Source of the DNA: Pseudomonas sp. FP198
Lineage (GTDB): Bacteria; Pseudomonadota; Gammaproteobacteria; Pseudomonadales; Pseudomonadaceae
Length of the DNA: 64,000 nt
Direction of reading: 5' to 3'
Assembly (NCBI RefSeq): GCF_030687895.1
Contig: NZ_CP117452.1
Location: forward strand, 1,381,501 to 1,445,500
A program made the position numbers and the translations under genes. Under the pieces are notes generated by a model. It made no database searches, was not told where the DNA came from, and saw only the letters and a list, made by a program, of their open reading frames with translations. Below, in pieces: positions 37,971-47,691 of this stretch; the stretch's first letter is position 1, and each line of letters begins with the position of its first letter.

Positions 37971-38108
37971 TTACAGAGGCCACATTGCCGTGCCGAACGG
38001 CACAACGGCGTCGGCTTGCATCATTTCAACGGCGGCTTCATGGGTCGGCGCTTCGAACCATTCATCCAGTTGCAGTTCGGTTTCCAAGTCTTTGTCCAGT
38101 GCTTGCAT
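37971..38108 (-). CDS. 45-residue peptide, possible precursor peptide
   Basis: The start is ATG 38108 with AGGAG eight bases upstream, a far better ribosome-binding site than most genes here. The peptide has an acidic, helical leader-like half (MQALDKDLETELQLDEWFEA) and a shorter hydrophobic end (AVVPFGTAMWPL) with Trp, Phe and two Pro. It contains no cysteine and no signal peptide. The leader/core look and the adjacent aminopeptidase recall ribosomally made peptide natural products, but no modifying enzyme is next to it. It could also be a simple small protein. Confidence 0.6.
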   Translation of the reverse strand: MQALDKDLETELQLDEWFEAPTHEAAVEMMQADAVVPFGTAMWPL

Positions 38109-38765
38109 AGTGAATCTCCTAGATGACTTTTGCGGAAAACGCGGGCCGATCCGGCGGGCAGAACCCAACTGAATCGGCACCGCAAAAACTCGCCGGCACG
38201 ATGCCTGGGCAAGTGGCTGAAAACCTAGTCGAGGGTTTTTTGGAATGCAAAAAAATATTTTATTTTTTTCGTTTGAACTTTTTGTTCTATTTTTTCGCGG
38301 CAAATTAGCTATTGAAAAACAGCCGGCTGGCGGCGGTTTTTTATTAGGTAGCTAGCTACCGTCAATTTGCAGTCATCCTTCGGAAACTTCCTGCATGGAA
38401 AGTTTGCGTTACGGCTTGTAAAGGAATACTGACGGTTTTGACCGGTCGAGCGAACCGGTATCGGTATTTGGGAGGGCTGTAAGGAAAAGCTGCCGAGTGG
38501 CTCGGCTTGACGCGTTTTCTGATACTTCGCAGCGCTTGTTTCAAGCCCGCGGGAAGGGTCAGATGCGCGCCAGACCTCAAGTGCGGGGTGAAACGCTGGT
38601 CTGCTGGTGTCTGGCAGCGAAGGTACTGCAGTGTACAATGCGCCGCGTTTTACTGTGACCCTTCGCGTACCCACGCACTTTCAAGGTTATCCGCCTTGTT
38701 CACTCCGCCACGCCACAAGCGTGTCGGGTCCGATTTCGTCACAGATAAAAACAAATAGGTGACGC
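38109..38765. other. 657-bp region without genes upstream of the peptide gene and permease gene
   Basis: This gap lies between divergent genes. 38245-38297 is a strongly A+T-rich tract (runs of A and T) that contrasts with the surrounding G+C-rich DNA. A perfect 14-bp palindrome GGTAGCTAGCTACC lies at 38347-38360. A -10-like TACAAT occurs at about 38633. The rest shows no ORF with a ribosome-binding site. The tract could be a nucleoid-protein (H-NS/MvaT-type) or curved-DNA control region. Confidence 0.5.
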
Positions 38766-40187
38766 ATGACCGTTGTAGAAAATACGCACTCAGGCGAGCT
38801 GAAGCGCGGCCTGAAAAATCGCCACATCCAACTGATTGCCCTCGGTGGCGCAATCGGTACCGGATTGTTCCTCGGCTCGGCGGGGGTGCTGAAATCAGCC
38901 GGCCCGTCGATGATCCTCGGCTACGCAATCTGCGGCTTCATCGCGTTCATGATCATGCGCCAGTTGGGCGAAATGATTGTCGAAGAGCCGGTGGCCGGTT
39001 CCTTCAGTCACTTCGCGCACAAATACTGGGGCGGTTTCGCCGGATTCCTGTCGGGCTGGAACTGCTGGATCCTCTATATCCTGGTGGGCATGTCCGAGCT
39101 GACCGCCGTCGGCAAATACATCCATTACTGGGCGCCGGACATCCCGACCTGGGCCTCGGCGGCAGCGTTTTTTATCCTCATCAACGCGATCAACCTGGCC
39201 AATGTCAAAGTGTTTGGCGAGGCTGAGTTTTGGTTCGCGATCATCAAGGTGGTAGCGATCGTCGGCATGATCGCCCTGGGCAGTTACCTGCTGGTCAGTG
39301 GTAATGGCGGCCCGCAGGCCTCGGTTACCAACCTGTGGTCCCACGGTGGGTTCTTCCCCAACGGCGTCAGCGGCCTGGTGATGGCCATGGCGATCATCAT
39401 GTTCTCCTTCGGCGGCCTGGAGATGCTCGGTTTCACCGCTGCCGAAGCCGACAAGCCGAAAACCGTGATCCCCAAGGCCATCAACCAGGTGATCTACCGG
39501 ATCCTGATTTTCTACATCGGTGCGCTGGTGGTGCTGCTCTCGCTGACACCATGGGACAGTCTGTTGACCACGCTCAACGCCTCTGGCGATGCCTACAGTG
39601 GCAGTCCGTTCGTGCAGGTGTTCTCGATGCTCGGCAGCAACACCGCGGCGCACATCCTCAACTTCGTGGTGCTGACCGCCGCGCTGTCGGTGTACAACAG
39701 CGGCACCTACTGCAACAGCCGCATGTTGCTGGGCATGGCCGAGCAGGGCGATGCGCCCAAAGCGCTGGCGAAAATCGACAAGCGTGGCGTGCCGGTACGG
39801 TCGATCCTCGCTTCGGCGGCGATCACGCTGGTGGCGGTGCTGCTGAACTACCTGATCCCCCAGCATGCGCTGGAGTTGCTGATGTCGTTGGTGGTTGCCA
39901 CCCTGGTGATCAACTGGGCGATGATCAGCTACTCGCACTTCAAGTTCCGCCAGCACATGAACCAGACTCGCCAGACGCCGCTGTTCAAGGCGTTGTGGTA
40001 CCCGTACGGCAACTACGTCTGCCTGGCATTCGTGGTGTTCATCCTCGGCGTGATGCTGCTGATCCCGGGCATCCAGGTCTCGGTCTACGCGATTCCGGTG
40101 TGGGTGGTGTTCATGTGGGTGTGCTACGTGATCAAGAACAAGCGCAGTGCCCGGCACGAACTGGCTGTGGCGGCTGCCGCCAAGTAA
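38766..40187 (+). CDS. aroP: Amino-acid permease, AroP-like (APC superfamily)
   Basis: 473 residues with twelve hydrophobic segments. KRGLKNRHIQLIALGGAIGT and GLFLGSAGVLKSAGPSMIL are the start of the AAT family. SGWNCWILYILVGMSELTAV and VKVFGEAEFWFAIIKVVAIV closely follow AroP-type aromatic amino-acid/proton symporters. Substrates (Phe, Tyr, Trp) are inferred from similarity to AroP; related permeases carry proline or histidine. It is divergent from the peptide gene across a long control region, with its own terminator downstream. Confidence 0.82.
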   Translation: MTVVENTHSGELKRGLKNRHIQLIALGGAIGTGLFLGSAGVLKSAGPSMILGYAICGFIAFMIMRQLGEMIVEEPVAGSFSHFAHKYWGGFAGFLSGWNCWILYILVGMSELTAVGKYIHYWAPDIPTWASAAAFFILINAINLANVKVFGEAEFWFAIIKVVAIVGMIALGSYLLVSGNGGPQASVTNLWSHGGFFPNGVSGLVMAMAIIMFSFGGLEMLGFTAAEADKPKTVIPKAINQVIYRILIFYIGALVVLLSLTPWDSLLTTLNASGDAYSGSPFVQVFSMLGSNTAAHILNFVVLTAALSVYNSGTYCNSRMLLGMAEQGDAPKALAKIDKRGVPVRSILASAAITLVAVLLNYLIPQHALELLMSLVVATLVINWAMISYSHFKFRQHMNQTRQTPLFKALWYPYGNYVCLAFVVFILGVMLLIPGIQVSVYAIPVWVVFMWVCYVIKNKRSARHELAVAAAAK

Positions 40188-40205
40188 GTTTTTCGCCAGT
40201 AAAAC

Positions 40206-40236
40206 AGACCCGGCCAAGTGCCGGGTTTGTTGTTTC
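40206..40236 (+). terminator. Permease gene terminator
   Basis: ACCCGGC-CAAGT-GCCGGGT followed by TTGTTGTTT, 20 bp after the permease stop codon. Confidence 0.85.
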
Positions 40237-40270
40237 AAGGGCACACACACAAACCTTCTGTGGGAAATCC

Positions 40271-40360
40271 CTGTGGGAGCGAGCTTGCTCGCGATAGCGG
40301 CGTGTCAGTCAACATCTATGCTGCTGATCCACCGCCATCGCGAGCAAGCTCGCTCCCACA
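40271..40360. repeat. REP pair (REPIN), GTGGGAGCGAGC type
   Basis: TGTGGGAGCGAGCTTGCTCG and its inverted copy with a ~55-bp spacer (GTCAGTCAACATC inside), between the permease and arfB. Confidence 0.9.
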
Positions 40361-40470
40361 TTGATCTTCAGTGTTCACAGAGTGTGTGTGGTCACCATCA
40401 CTCCCATGGGGAGCAGGTGCGGTCTTGAGAATTCGCGGTATCCTGTGGAGCCTGACACCGGACGCATTCC

Positions 40471-40884
40471 ATGCTGGTCATTTCCAACACCGTGCACATC
40501 CCGGACGCCGAGATCGAGCTGACGGCCATCCGCGCCCAGGGCGCCGGCGGGCAGAACGTCAACAAGGTTTCCAGCGCCGTGCACTTGCGCTTCGACATTC
40601 CCGGCTCGTCGCTGCCCGAGTTCTACAAGGAGCGGCTGCTGGCCCTGCGCGACAGTCGCATCACCAGCGACGGCGTATTGATCATCAAGGCCCAGCAATA
40701 CCGCACGCAGGAACAGAACCGGGCCGATGCGCTGGAGCGTCTGGTCGAGCTGATCCTCAGCGCCACCAAGGTCGAAAAGAAACGCCGTCCGACCAAGCCG
40801 ACCCTGGGTTCGAAAAAACGTCGTCTCGAATCCAAGACCAAGCGCGGCTCGATCAAGGCCGGGCGCGGCAAGGTGGACTTCTAG
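40471..40884 (+). CDS. arfB: Alternative ribosome-rescue factor ArfB (YaeJ)
   Basis: 137 residues. The GGQ domain reads [20 protein letters not shown], catalysing peptidyl-tRNA hydrolysis on stalled ribosomes. The basic C-terminal tail ([20 protein letters not shown]) is the part that inserts into the empty mRNA channel. Length matches ArfB/YaeJ. It does not need a stop codon to act. Its 3' end overlaps by four bases with the convergent MFS gene. Confidence 0.95.
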   Translation: MLVISNTVHIPDAEIELTAIRAQGAGGQNVNKVSSAVHLRFDIPGSSLPEFYKERLLALRDSRITSDGVLIIKAQQYRTQEQNRADALERLVELILSATKVEKKRRPTKPTLGSKKRRLESKTKRGSIKAGRGKVDF

Positions 40885-42080
40885 TGCCTGTCCCGCTCCT
40901 CGCGATACCGAGGGGCCTGGCGATACAGGTAGACGCTCAATGCCAGCCCACCGAGGGCTGCCAGCGCGGCGAACAGAAAGATCGAGGCAAAGCCGAAACC
41001 CGCGGCAATCGCGCCGGCCAACGGACCGGTGATGCCCAACGACAAATCGATGAACAGTGAATAGGCGCCCACTGCCGCCCCACGGCTGGAGGCCGGTACC
41101 AGGTTGACCGCTTCCACCCCCAGCGCCGGGAATACCAGCGAAAACCCGAAACCACTCAACGCAGCCCCCGCCAGGGCCCACTGCGCATCCGGCGCCAGCC
41201 ACAACAGCAACAGGCCCAGGGTTTCCACCGAGAGGCAGGCGATCGCCACCCGGAAGCCACCGAGACGGTTGATCAGGTTGCCGAACAGCAAACGCGCACC
41301 GATGAAACTCGCACCGAAGAGACTCAGGCAGAGCACGGCGTTATCCCAATGCCGGGTGGCGTAGTACAAGGTGATGAAGGTGGCGATGGTGCCAAAACCG
41401 ATGGAGCCCAAGGCCAGGCCGCAACCATGCGGCAGCACGCGTCCGAGCACATGCATGAACGGCAGGCGTTCGCCGGTGACGATCGGCGCGGCGGTTTTCG
41501 GCCAGGCCAATGCCAGCCCGAGCATCGCCAGCAGAATGATGCTCACGCCCATGCTCCACAGCCCCAGGGATCTGACCAGCCAGACCCCCAGCGGCGCGCC
41601 GATCGCCAGCGCGCCATAACTGGCGATACCGTTCCAGGAAATCACCTTGGCGGTATTGGCCGCGCCGACCCGGCCGATGCCCCAGCCAATCGAGCCGGAG
41701 CCCACCAGGCTTTCCGCGCTGCCCAGCACCAGGCGTCCGACCAGCAGGCTGCCCAGGCTCAGGGCCGGCATGCCCGCGGTCCAGGCCGAGACCAGCATGA
41801 ACACGCCGCTCAGGCCACATCCGGCCAGGCCGAACATGACCGCCCGCTTGCTGCCCAGGTTGTCGATGATGCGCCCCGCATAAGGCCGGCTGAGGAGGGT
41901 GGCCAGATACTGCACGCTGATGACCAGCCCGGCGATCACCGCACCGAAACCCAGCTCGCCATGGACGAAGCCGGGCAGTACGGCCAAGGGAATACCGATG
42001 TTCAGATAGCCGATGAAGGTGAACAGGACGATGGAGACGACTTGCAGCGTGACCGCCAAGGGGCGCTGGGAATCTGGCAT
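40881..42080 (-). CDS. MFS transporter, YhhS-like
   Basis: 399 residues from ATG 42080. [20 protein letters not shown] opens helix 1 of the YhhS/YfcJ group; [20 protein letters not shown] is MFS motif A and [20 protein letters not shown] motif B-like. Twelve membrane segments are expected. YhhS relatives export arabinose or give glyphosate tolerance in E. coli, but the substrate here is unknown. It is a single gene convergent with arfB. Confidence 0.85.
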   Translation of the reverse strand: MPDSQRPLAVTLQVVSIVLFTFIGYLNIGIPLAVLPGFVHGELGFGAVIAGLVISVQYLATLLSRPYAGRIIDNLGSKRAVMFGLAGCGLSGVFMLVSAWTAGMPALSLGSLLVGRLVLGSAESLVGSGSIGWGIGRVGAANTAKVISWNGIASYGALAIGAPLGVWLVRSLGLWSMGVSIILLAMLGLALAWPKTAAPIVTGERLPFMHVLGRVLPHGCGLALGSIGFGTIATFITLYYATRHWDNAVLCLSLFGASFIGARLLFGNLINRLGGFRVAIACLSVETLGLLLLWLAPDAQWALAGAALSGFGFSLVFPALGVEAVNLVPASSRGAAVGAYSLFIDLSLGITGPLAGAIAAGFGFASIFLFAALAALGGLALSVYLYRQAPRYREERDRH

Positions 42081-42163
42081 GGGTAAAAGGTCCACGGGGC
42101 AGCTGGATAGATAGGCTGCTTATGATAACGGCGACCGCGTGGGCAGGGCGTGGAAAAGTAGAA

Positions 42164-42376
42164 CTATTTGCCGGACGGCGTCTCGCCAGGGGTTTTGCCA
42201 GCGACCAGATGCGTGGTGACGAGAGCGGCCAGGGCGTTTTCTTCCGTGCCGAAGCGGGCCAGCAGGGCGGCTTGTTTTTCGGGGGAGAGACGGGTCCAGA
42301 TGTCGACCATTTTCTCGGCGGTGTCGATCAGGACGCTGGCCTGGGCCGGGCTGAAGGAGGAGGTGTCGTCGGTCAT
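42164..42376 (-). CDS. Small conserved hypothetical protein, 70 residues
   Basis: The sequence MTDDTSSFSPAQASVLIDTA is followed by EKMVDIWTRLSPEKQAALLA and a disordered end (GKTPGETPSGK). It is soluble and helical. The ribosome-binding site is weak, and support rests on codon usage and the lack of competition on the other strand. No function is known. Confidence 0.5.
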   Translation of the reverse strand: MTDDTSSFSPAQASVLIDTAEKMVDIWTRLSPEKQAALLARFGTEENALAALVTTHLVAGKTPGETPSGK

Positions 42377-42451
42377 GGTGCTGGGCTCGGATTCAGGCGG
42401 TGTGGAAAGCGCATCTTAGCGCTTTCCACACAGTCTGTTGGTGCCGGTGTA

Positions 42452-42595
42452 TCAGTCTTCGCTGTCGGCCTGGCGGCGTTCAGTGGCTTGCGGCGGCTCG
42501 GGTTGCTGGGCGTCAGGTTGCCCCCCGGCTTGTAGCGTGGGCGTCTGCTCAGGTTCGTGCAGGCTTGGGAAGGGGAGATTAGGAATCTCGTGCAT
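42452..42595 (-). CDS. Small Pro/Gln/Glu-rich protein, 47 residues
   Basis: ATG 42595 is preceded by GAGGAG at an ideal distance, and this decides the start. MHEIPNLPFPSLHEPEQTPT begins a disordered sequence rich in Pro, Gln and Glu, with no hydrophobic segment. It is divergent from the chemoreceptor gene; 42596-42883 holds both promoters. I recognise no function. Confidence 0.5.
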   Translation of the reverse strand: MHEIPNLPFPSLHEPEQTPTLQAGGQPDAQQPEPPQATERRQADSED

Positions 42596-42883
42596 TTCGC
42601 GCTCCTCGCAAAGTCTGTTGATCGATCGGGTAGATCCGCGCTTGTACAAAGCGTGGGCAGGATACCCCAGAAGAAATGACAAAAAGACTTTTTAATCCAG
42701 GCGGAGCGACAAAAGGAGTTGTCCGGACAGGTCATGTTCACTGGCGGAAAACGACGTCATTACCGGTGGTCGCCAAGGCTCAAGAGCGGGGCATGCGTGC
42801 CGATGGCATGCTATATCCCGCACGCTCATTTGCGACAGTGGACCCTGGACATGGACGGTCCTTTTTGCCGAGAGATCGACTCC

Positions 42884-44509
42884 ATGTTTTTACAAAAATC
42901 CCTGAAAGCCCAGATCCTGGCGTTGCTGAGCGGCAGCTTGCTGGCAATGCTGCTGATCGCCCTGGCGTCCTTCCATTTCCTTTCCGATGGCATCCAGAAT
43001 TATCGCAACCTGATCGACGGGCCGTTGCGTGCGTCGCAATTGATCGACGAGGCCAACCTGCAATTCAAGGTCCAGGTCCAGGAATGGAAAAACGTGTTGC
43101 TACGTGGCAAGCAGCCGGCGGACCTGGAGAAATACTGGAAGCAATTCGAAGACCGTCAGCGTGATGTCCAGGGGATCCTTGGCGAGCTGATCAAACACGG
43201 CGGTGTTCCGGCTCAGATCAAGACGCGCATCGAGCGCCTGCGAGGCGAACATGCCCAACTGGGCGCAGCCTATCAAAAGGGTCGTGATGCGTTTGTAACG
43301 GCCGGCGGCGACGCGGCGGCAGGTGATGCCGCGGTCAAGGGCGTGGACCGTGCAACCAGCGAGCAGATGAGCGAGCTGGTGGTCGAGCTGCACAAACTGG
43401 GTGATGAGCAGTCGGCGCTGATCAGTGCCGGTGCCGATCGCACGATCCTGCTGGGGACGGTGATCATGCTCGTCTCGGGAGTGCTGATCGGGTTGCTGAG
43501 CCTGTGGCTGGTCAACCGCAACCTGGTGCAGCCGATCCGTAACCTGATCGAATACGTGACGCAACTGAGCCGCGGGCGTTTCGCCGAGCGTGTGTCGAGC
43601 ACGCGCCAGGATGAGCTGGGCGACCTGGCCCTTGCGGCCAACACGTTGCGCGATTTCCTTGCCGAAACCTTTACCCGCCTGCAACGCAGCGCCACCGAGC
43701 TGGACAGCGCCAGCGGTGAGTTGAACGCCATCGCCAGCCTGATGAGCCAGGGCACCAGCGAGCAATTCGAACGCACCGATCAGGTGGCGACGGCGATGAA
43801 CGAAATGTCCGCCACCGCCCAGGAAGTTGCCCGCCACGCCGCCGATGCGGCGCAGGCAGCCGATGACGCCGATCATTCGGCGCAGCAGGGCGAGAAAGTG
43901 ATGCAAGGCACTATTCACACGATCACGCAGATGCGCGGCGAAATTGCCAACACGGCCACGGTGATCCGTCGTCTGGAAGCCGATAGCGGGCGCATCGGCA
44001 AGGTACTGGAAGTGATCCGCGGGATCGCCGAACAAACCAACCTGCTGGCTCTCAACGCCGCCATCGAGGCCGCTCGGGCCGGTGAGGCGGGGCGTGGTTT
44101 TGCGGTAGTGGCCGATGAGGTGCGCAGTCTGGCTCAGCGCACGGCCTCGTCAATCATCGAGATCAATCAGATCATCCAGACCGTCCAGACCGGGGCGGTG
44201 GACGCGGCCCAAGCCATCGAAAGCGGGCAGTCGCGCAGTGAAGAAAGTGTCGAACAGGTAACCCAGGCCGGCGAGATGCTTGAGCGCATCACCCACGCAG
44301 TCGAAGCGATTCGCGACATGAACCGCCAGATCGCCACGGCGGCGGAAGAGCAGACCTCGGTGGCCGAGGACATCTCCCGCAACCTGACGGAAATCACCTG
44401 CATCGCCAGCACCAACCTGGACAATGTGCAGCGCACCGAAGCGGCGAGCCGTGATCTGCACGGGTTGTCCGGGCAGTTGAATGAAGTGACGGCGCGGTTG
44501 AGTGCTTGA
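42884..44509 (+). CDS. Methyl-accepting chemotaxis protein
   Basis: 541 residues from ATG 42884, the start just before a first membrane segment ([20 protein letters not shown]). A four-helix-bundle-type periplasmic sensor (~35-190) follows, then a second membrane segment ([20 protein letters not shown]), a HAMP domain ([20 protein letters not shown]) and the cytoplasmic signalling hairpin with tip [20 protein letters not shown]. An extended upstream reading is rejected. There is no C-terminal CheR-docking pentapeptide. The ligand is unknown. It should work with CheW/CheA at a cell pole. Confidence 0.92.
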   Translation: MFLQKSLKAQILALLSGSLLAMLLIALASFHFLSDGIQNYRNLIDGPLRASQLIDEANLQFKVQVQEWKNVLLRGKQPADLEKYWKQFEDRQRDVQGILGELIKHGGVPAQIKTRIERLRGEHAQLGAAYQKGRDAFVTAGGDAAAGDAAVKGVDRATSEQMSELVVELHKLGDEQSALISAGADRTILLGTVIMLVSGVLIGLLSLWLVNRNLVQPIRNLIEYVTQLSRGRFAERVSSTRQDELGDLALAANTLRDFLAETFTRLQRSATELDSASGELNAIASLMSQGTSEQFERTDQVATAMNEMSATAQEVARHAADAAQAADDADHSAQQGEKVMQGTIHTITQMRGEIANTATVIRRLEADSGRIGKVLEVIRGIAEQTNLLALNAAIEAARAGEAGRGFAVVADEVRSLAQRTASSIIEINQIIQTVQTGAVDAAQAIESGQSRSEESVEQVTQAGEMLERITHAVEAIRDMNRQIATAAEEQTSVAEDISRNLTEITCIASTNLDNVQRTEAASRDLHGLSGQLNEVTARLSA

Positions 44510-44546
44510 GTGCGTTGACCGTTTGGAATAGGGCCTGATTGACGCC

Positions 44547-44669
44547 TGTGGCGAGGGGATTTATCCCCGCTGGGCTGCGTAGCAGCCCCTTAGCCATTCA
44601 ATGCGGTGCATCAGGAAAAAACTTACGACTGCTGCGCAGCCGAGCGGGAGCAAGCTCCCTCGCCACAAA
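44547..44669. repeat. REP pair, GTGGCGAGGGG / GCTCCCTCGCCAC type
   Basis: The left arm is the variant GTGGCGAGGGGATTTATCCC, the right arm the usual GCGGGAGCAAGCTCCCTCGC. The arms therefore differ, with a ~75-bp spacer, between the chemoreceptor and zntB-like genes. Confidence 0.85.
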
Positions 44670-44699
44670 AGCTCATACGAGCGGCAAACAGGGATCGAT

Positions 44700-45722
44700 T
44701 CAATAATCCCGGCGCTTGCGAAACGCCCAGCGCCCGGCGATCAGGGTGAACGTCGCCACCAGTGCGACGAGAATCCAGAAGCCGTGGGCATCATCGGCCA
44801 GCGGCACGCCGCCGACATTCATGCCAAAAAAACCGGCAATGATGTTGATGGGCAAGGCCAGCACCGTGACCACCGTCAAGGTGAACAGCGTGCGGTTGCT
44901 CTGTTCATTGAGGTTGGCGGCGATTTCCTCCTGCAGCAACTTGATCCGCTCGCCCAACGCGGTGAGGTCGTTGATGATCAGGGCGAACTCCTCGGTGGAT
45001 TTGCGCAGCTCCTTGACGTCTTCTTTCTGCAACCATTGTGGCGGGCGATTGAGCAGCCGCAGCAACGAACCCGGCTCCAATGCCAGCAGGCGTTGCAGAC
45101 GCACCAGTATCCGCCGTTGGCTACCCAGTTCGGCGCGGTTGTTGGACACCCGCGAGGACAGCAACTGGTCTTCGATCTGGTCGACGCTGAGGCTGGTCTT
45201 GCGCACGATCTGGGTCAGCACTTCGCCCTGGTCACGCAGCAGATGCACGAGCAGTTCCAGCGGCGAACGGAAGCACTCGCCAGCCTTGACTGACGAACGC
45301 AGCTTGTCCACCGAGTGTAATGGCTGCAGGCGTGCGCTGATGATCAGCCGACTGTGAACGCAAACCCACAAGGTGGACACGTCCGACGACACCAGGTTGC
45401 TGAGGTTGAATACCACATCGTTGACCACGGCCAACAAGGCCGAGTCCACATGCTCGATGCGGGTCGAGCGCGAGCCTTCGTGCAGGGCTTCGAAAAACTC
45501 CTCGGGCAAGGCCAGGTGGTTTTTCATCCAGCGCTCGCAAGCGGCATGAGCCAGGTTCAGATGCAGCCAGAGGAATTCGTCGGCGTCCTCCGGTTGCTGC
45601 AGGCATCGCAGGGCCTGGGCCGAATCGATCTCTCGCCCGCGTTCGCCGGGACGGAAGCGAAACCCGTAGAGCAGGCCGAACAGATCCGGATCGCGGTGGC
45701 TTTGATCAATGCTGTGATTCAT
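44700..45722 (-). CDS. zntB: ZntB-like CorA-family metal transporter
   Basis: 340 residues. The cytoplasmic funnel domain is followed by two C-terminal membrane helices with the CorA signature in FFGMNVGGVPLADDAHGFWI (GMN motif, then GVP). The preceding stalk helix has EEIAANLNEQSNRTLFTLTV. ZntB proteins move Zn2+ (proton-coupled import or export); CorA homologues move Mg2+/Co2+, and sequence alone leaves this open. It is a single gene. Confidence 0.85.
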   Translation of the reverse strand: MNHSIDQSHRDPDLFGLLYGFRFRPGERGREIDSAQALRCLQQPEDADEFLWLHLNLAHAACERWMKNHLALPEEFFEALHEGSRSTRIEHVDSALLAVVNDVVFNLSNLVSSDVSTLWVCVHSRLIISARLQPLHSVDKLRSSVKAGECFRSPLELLVHLLRDQGEVLTQIVRKTSLSVDQIEDQLLSSRVSNNRAELGSQRRILVRLQRLLALEPGSLLRLLNRPPQWLQKEDVKELRKSTEEFALIINDLTALGERIKLLQEEIAANLNEQSNRTLFTLTVVTVLALPINIIAGFFGMNVGGVPLADDAHGFWILVALVATFTLIAGRWAFRKRRDY

Positions 45723-45853
45723 GCGGGCTCGCTGGCGGGAGTGCCTGCCGTGGCGATGACAGGTTCACTTAGCGGCATCATTGCAGGGTTGTTTGAAGGT
45801 TTTGTGACGGTTGGACTGGGTTGGCGGGTCAGCAGCGGTTTACCTTCGGATGC

Positions 45854-45890
45854 AAAAAAGCCGCGCAACCGGAAGTTGCGCGGCTTCTTT
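45854..45890. terminator. Bidirectional-type terminator after the PepSY gene
   Basis: AAAAAAGCCGCGCAAC-CGGAA-GTTGCGCGGCTTCTTT; on the minus strand it follows the PepSY gene and ends in a T-run. Confidence 0.9.
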
Positions 45891-45900
45891 ATACGACTGA

Positions 45901-46206
45901 TTAAGTATCTTGTTTATTGCTCAGGACTTTGCCGGTGGTTGCATCGAAATCAACGTCGAACTCTTTGCCATCGGCGGTTTTCAGTTCCACTTCATATTCG
46001 TAGCCATTAAAGTGATTGTCCAGGTCGGTATCGGTGATGGTAGCGCCTGGGTGCAACTTCAGGGCTTCGGCATTCATCGATTCCAGCGACTTGATCTTGC
46101 CGTCCTTGACCAATTGAGGAACCTGGTCGATTCGTACATCAGCCTGGGCCAGGCCGGCGGTGAGGGTCAGGGCGGCAGCGGTGAACAGGGCAGTCAAAGT
46201 TTTCAT
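45901..46206 (-). CDS. PepSY-domain periplasmic protein
   Basis: 101 residues from ATG 46206 with AAGGA upstream. A signal peptide ends at GLAQA. The mature domain contains ITDTDLDNHFNGYEYEVELK and FDVDFDATTGKVLSNKQ, the PepSY pattern of a strand followed by the Y-E-V-(E/D)-xDG turn and DA-x-TG-x-V. Such small proteins are often induced by membrane stress and may inhibit proteases or bind metal. Monocistronic, with its own terminator. Confidence 0.9.
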   Translation of the reverse strand: MKTLTALFTAAALTLTAGLAQADVRIDQVPQLVKDGKIKSLESMNAEALKLHPGATITDTDLDNHFNGYEYEVELKTADGKEFDVDFDATTGKVLSNKQDT

Positions 46207-46328
46207 ATTGTCTTTCCTTGGTGTCGTTAAAGGTTGATTCGTTTAAGTGGGTTCAGATTATCTCTGGCAACTTAATTCACCCTTAATTCGGAAAACTTGC
46301 AGCGGATGCGCCGATCCGCTGCTGTCCA

Positions 46329-47456
46329 TCAGTAACCGTTCTTCTGCAAAAGTTGCGTCACACTGCCTGTTTCAGGGCGTTTGAAGTACTTGAGCAATTC
46401 GCTGGCCCGGTTGGTGAAAATGCCATCCACGCCGGCATCCATGACTTTCTTGAAGTCCACCGGCTCATCCACCGTATAGACATGCACCAGCAAACCCTGG
46501 TCATGGGTGTACTGGTTCATCCAGGGTTTCACCAGATCCGAATAACTCTGGCTGCCGCCATGGGTCAATGCTGCCGACGGGCCGGTGCCGATGGCGCCCT
46601 GGGCCTTGGCGTACTGGACCCATTTTTCGAATTCGGCCTTGTCCTTGGGCTCCTGTTTCGCGTAGTAGAGCGCCTTGTCGGTCTCGCCGGACTCGGCAAA
46701 CGGCACCTTGGACTTGGGCTCGATATTGCCTTCGCCGACCCACAGCAAGAGGATTTTCGGCACCTTGGGCATTTCCTTGTGCAGCAGTTCCAGGCTGCTC
46801 TTTTCGAAGGTCTGCAATACCACCTTGCCTTTGCCCTGGCCCACACCGAGGGCGCGCTTGGCCAGCTTGGAACCGGACGGGCTCAGCCAGCCACGGTCCT
46901 GGAGCTTGTCCTTCAGGTCGCGCTCGATGCCCGGGAACAGCTTCGGTTCCTTGGTTTCGATGTAAAGCCCCGGCTTCTGTTGCGGGTTGCCCTCGGCGAT
47001 ATTGATGACCTCATCCAGGGTCAGGATCTTCAGGCCGACAAAGGCAGGACGCGCGCGCTCCGGGTAGGCCGCGTTGAACCAGCTGCCGGCGTCCAGCGTC
47101 TTGAGTTCGGCCATGGTGAATTGGTTGGCGGTGCTGTCCTTGCGCTCGGGGAACTTGGTGGCGACATCGGTGGTGCGTAGCAGGCTGTCGTCGTGCAGGA
47201 CGAACAGCACGCCATCCTTGCTGCGTTGCAGGTCGAGCTCAAGATAATCAGCGCCCAGGTCACGGGCCAGCTTGTAGGCCGCGGCGGTGGACTCCGGCGC
47301 ATCGAACGAGGCGCCGCGATGGGCGATGACCGCGGGATGGGGGATGCCCTGCTGGGTTGCCAGGGCCTTGGGACTTGGCACTTCGGCGGCGTGTGCCGGG
47401 CCGAAACCGAGCATCAGGCTCAGCATCAACGCGCTACGGGTAAAGGTGACGGGCAT
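46329..47456 (-). CDS. glpQ: Glycerophosphodiester phosphodiesterase (periplasmic GlpQ type)
   Basis: 375 residues from ATG 47456 with AAAGGAA upstream; longer frames are rejected. A signal peptide ends at GPAHA. The catalytic GDPD motif appears as PAVIAHRGASFDAPESTAAA (HRG), DYLELDLQRSKDGVLFVLHD (ELD, HD) and YIETKEPKLFPG (the second metal-binding Glu). It hydrolyses glycerophosphodiesters in the periplasm to glycerol-3-phosphate and an alcohol. No glpT is adjacent. Confidence 0.92.
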   Translation of the reverse strand: MPVTFTRSALMLSLMLGFGPAHAAEVPSPKALATQQGIPHPAVIAHRGASFDAPESTAAAYKLARDLGADYLELDLQRSKDGVLFVLHDDSLLRTTDVATKFPERKDSTANQFTMAELKTLDAGSWFNAAYPERARPAFVGLKILTLDEVINIAEGNPQQKPGLYIETKEPKLFPGIERDLKDKLQDRGWLSPSGSKLAKRALGVGQGKGKVVLQTFEKSSLELLHKEMPKVPKILLLWVGEGNIEPKSKVPFAESGETDKALYYAKQEPKDKAEFEKWVQYAKAQGAIGTGPSAALTHGGSQSYSDLVKPWMNQYTHDQGLLVHVYTVDEPVDFKKVMDAGVDGIFTNRASELLKYFKRPETGSVTQLLQKNGY

Positions 47457-47691
47457 GCTCGAGTTCCTTTCGTGGGGGCTGTAAAACCTCTCTTTTAACA
47501 ATTGAACGCTGCGGACGCTATCGCCATACCGACATTGATCCATCCGAGAGGAATTTTCCCACGCTTTTTCAAGCCGCTTTGAAGTACCCTTGGTCACCAG
47601 TTTCCCCGGCAGAGGGAAACCTCATTGTTCGCCTGCCTTGCGTGTAAACCATCGATCAGACGTCCCTCCAGACGCATCCATGAGGTTTACC

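Noticed and set aside
36920..38108. Assignment of the peptide/peptidase pair to a named peptide natural-product class
   Set aside because: No radical SAM, cyclodehydratase, ATP-grasp or lanthionine enzyme is present nearby, so naming a class would be a guess.
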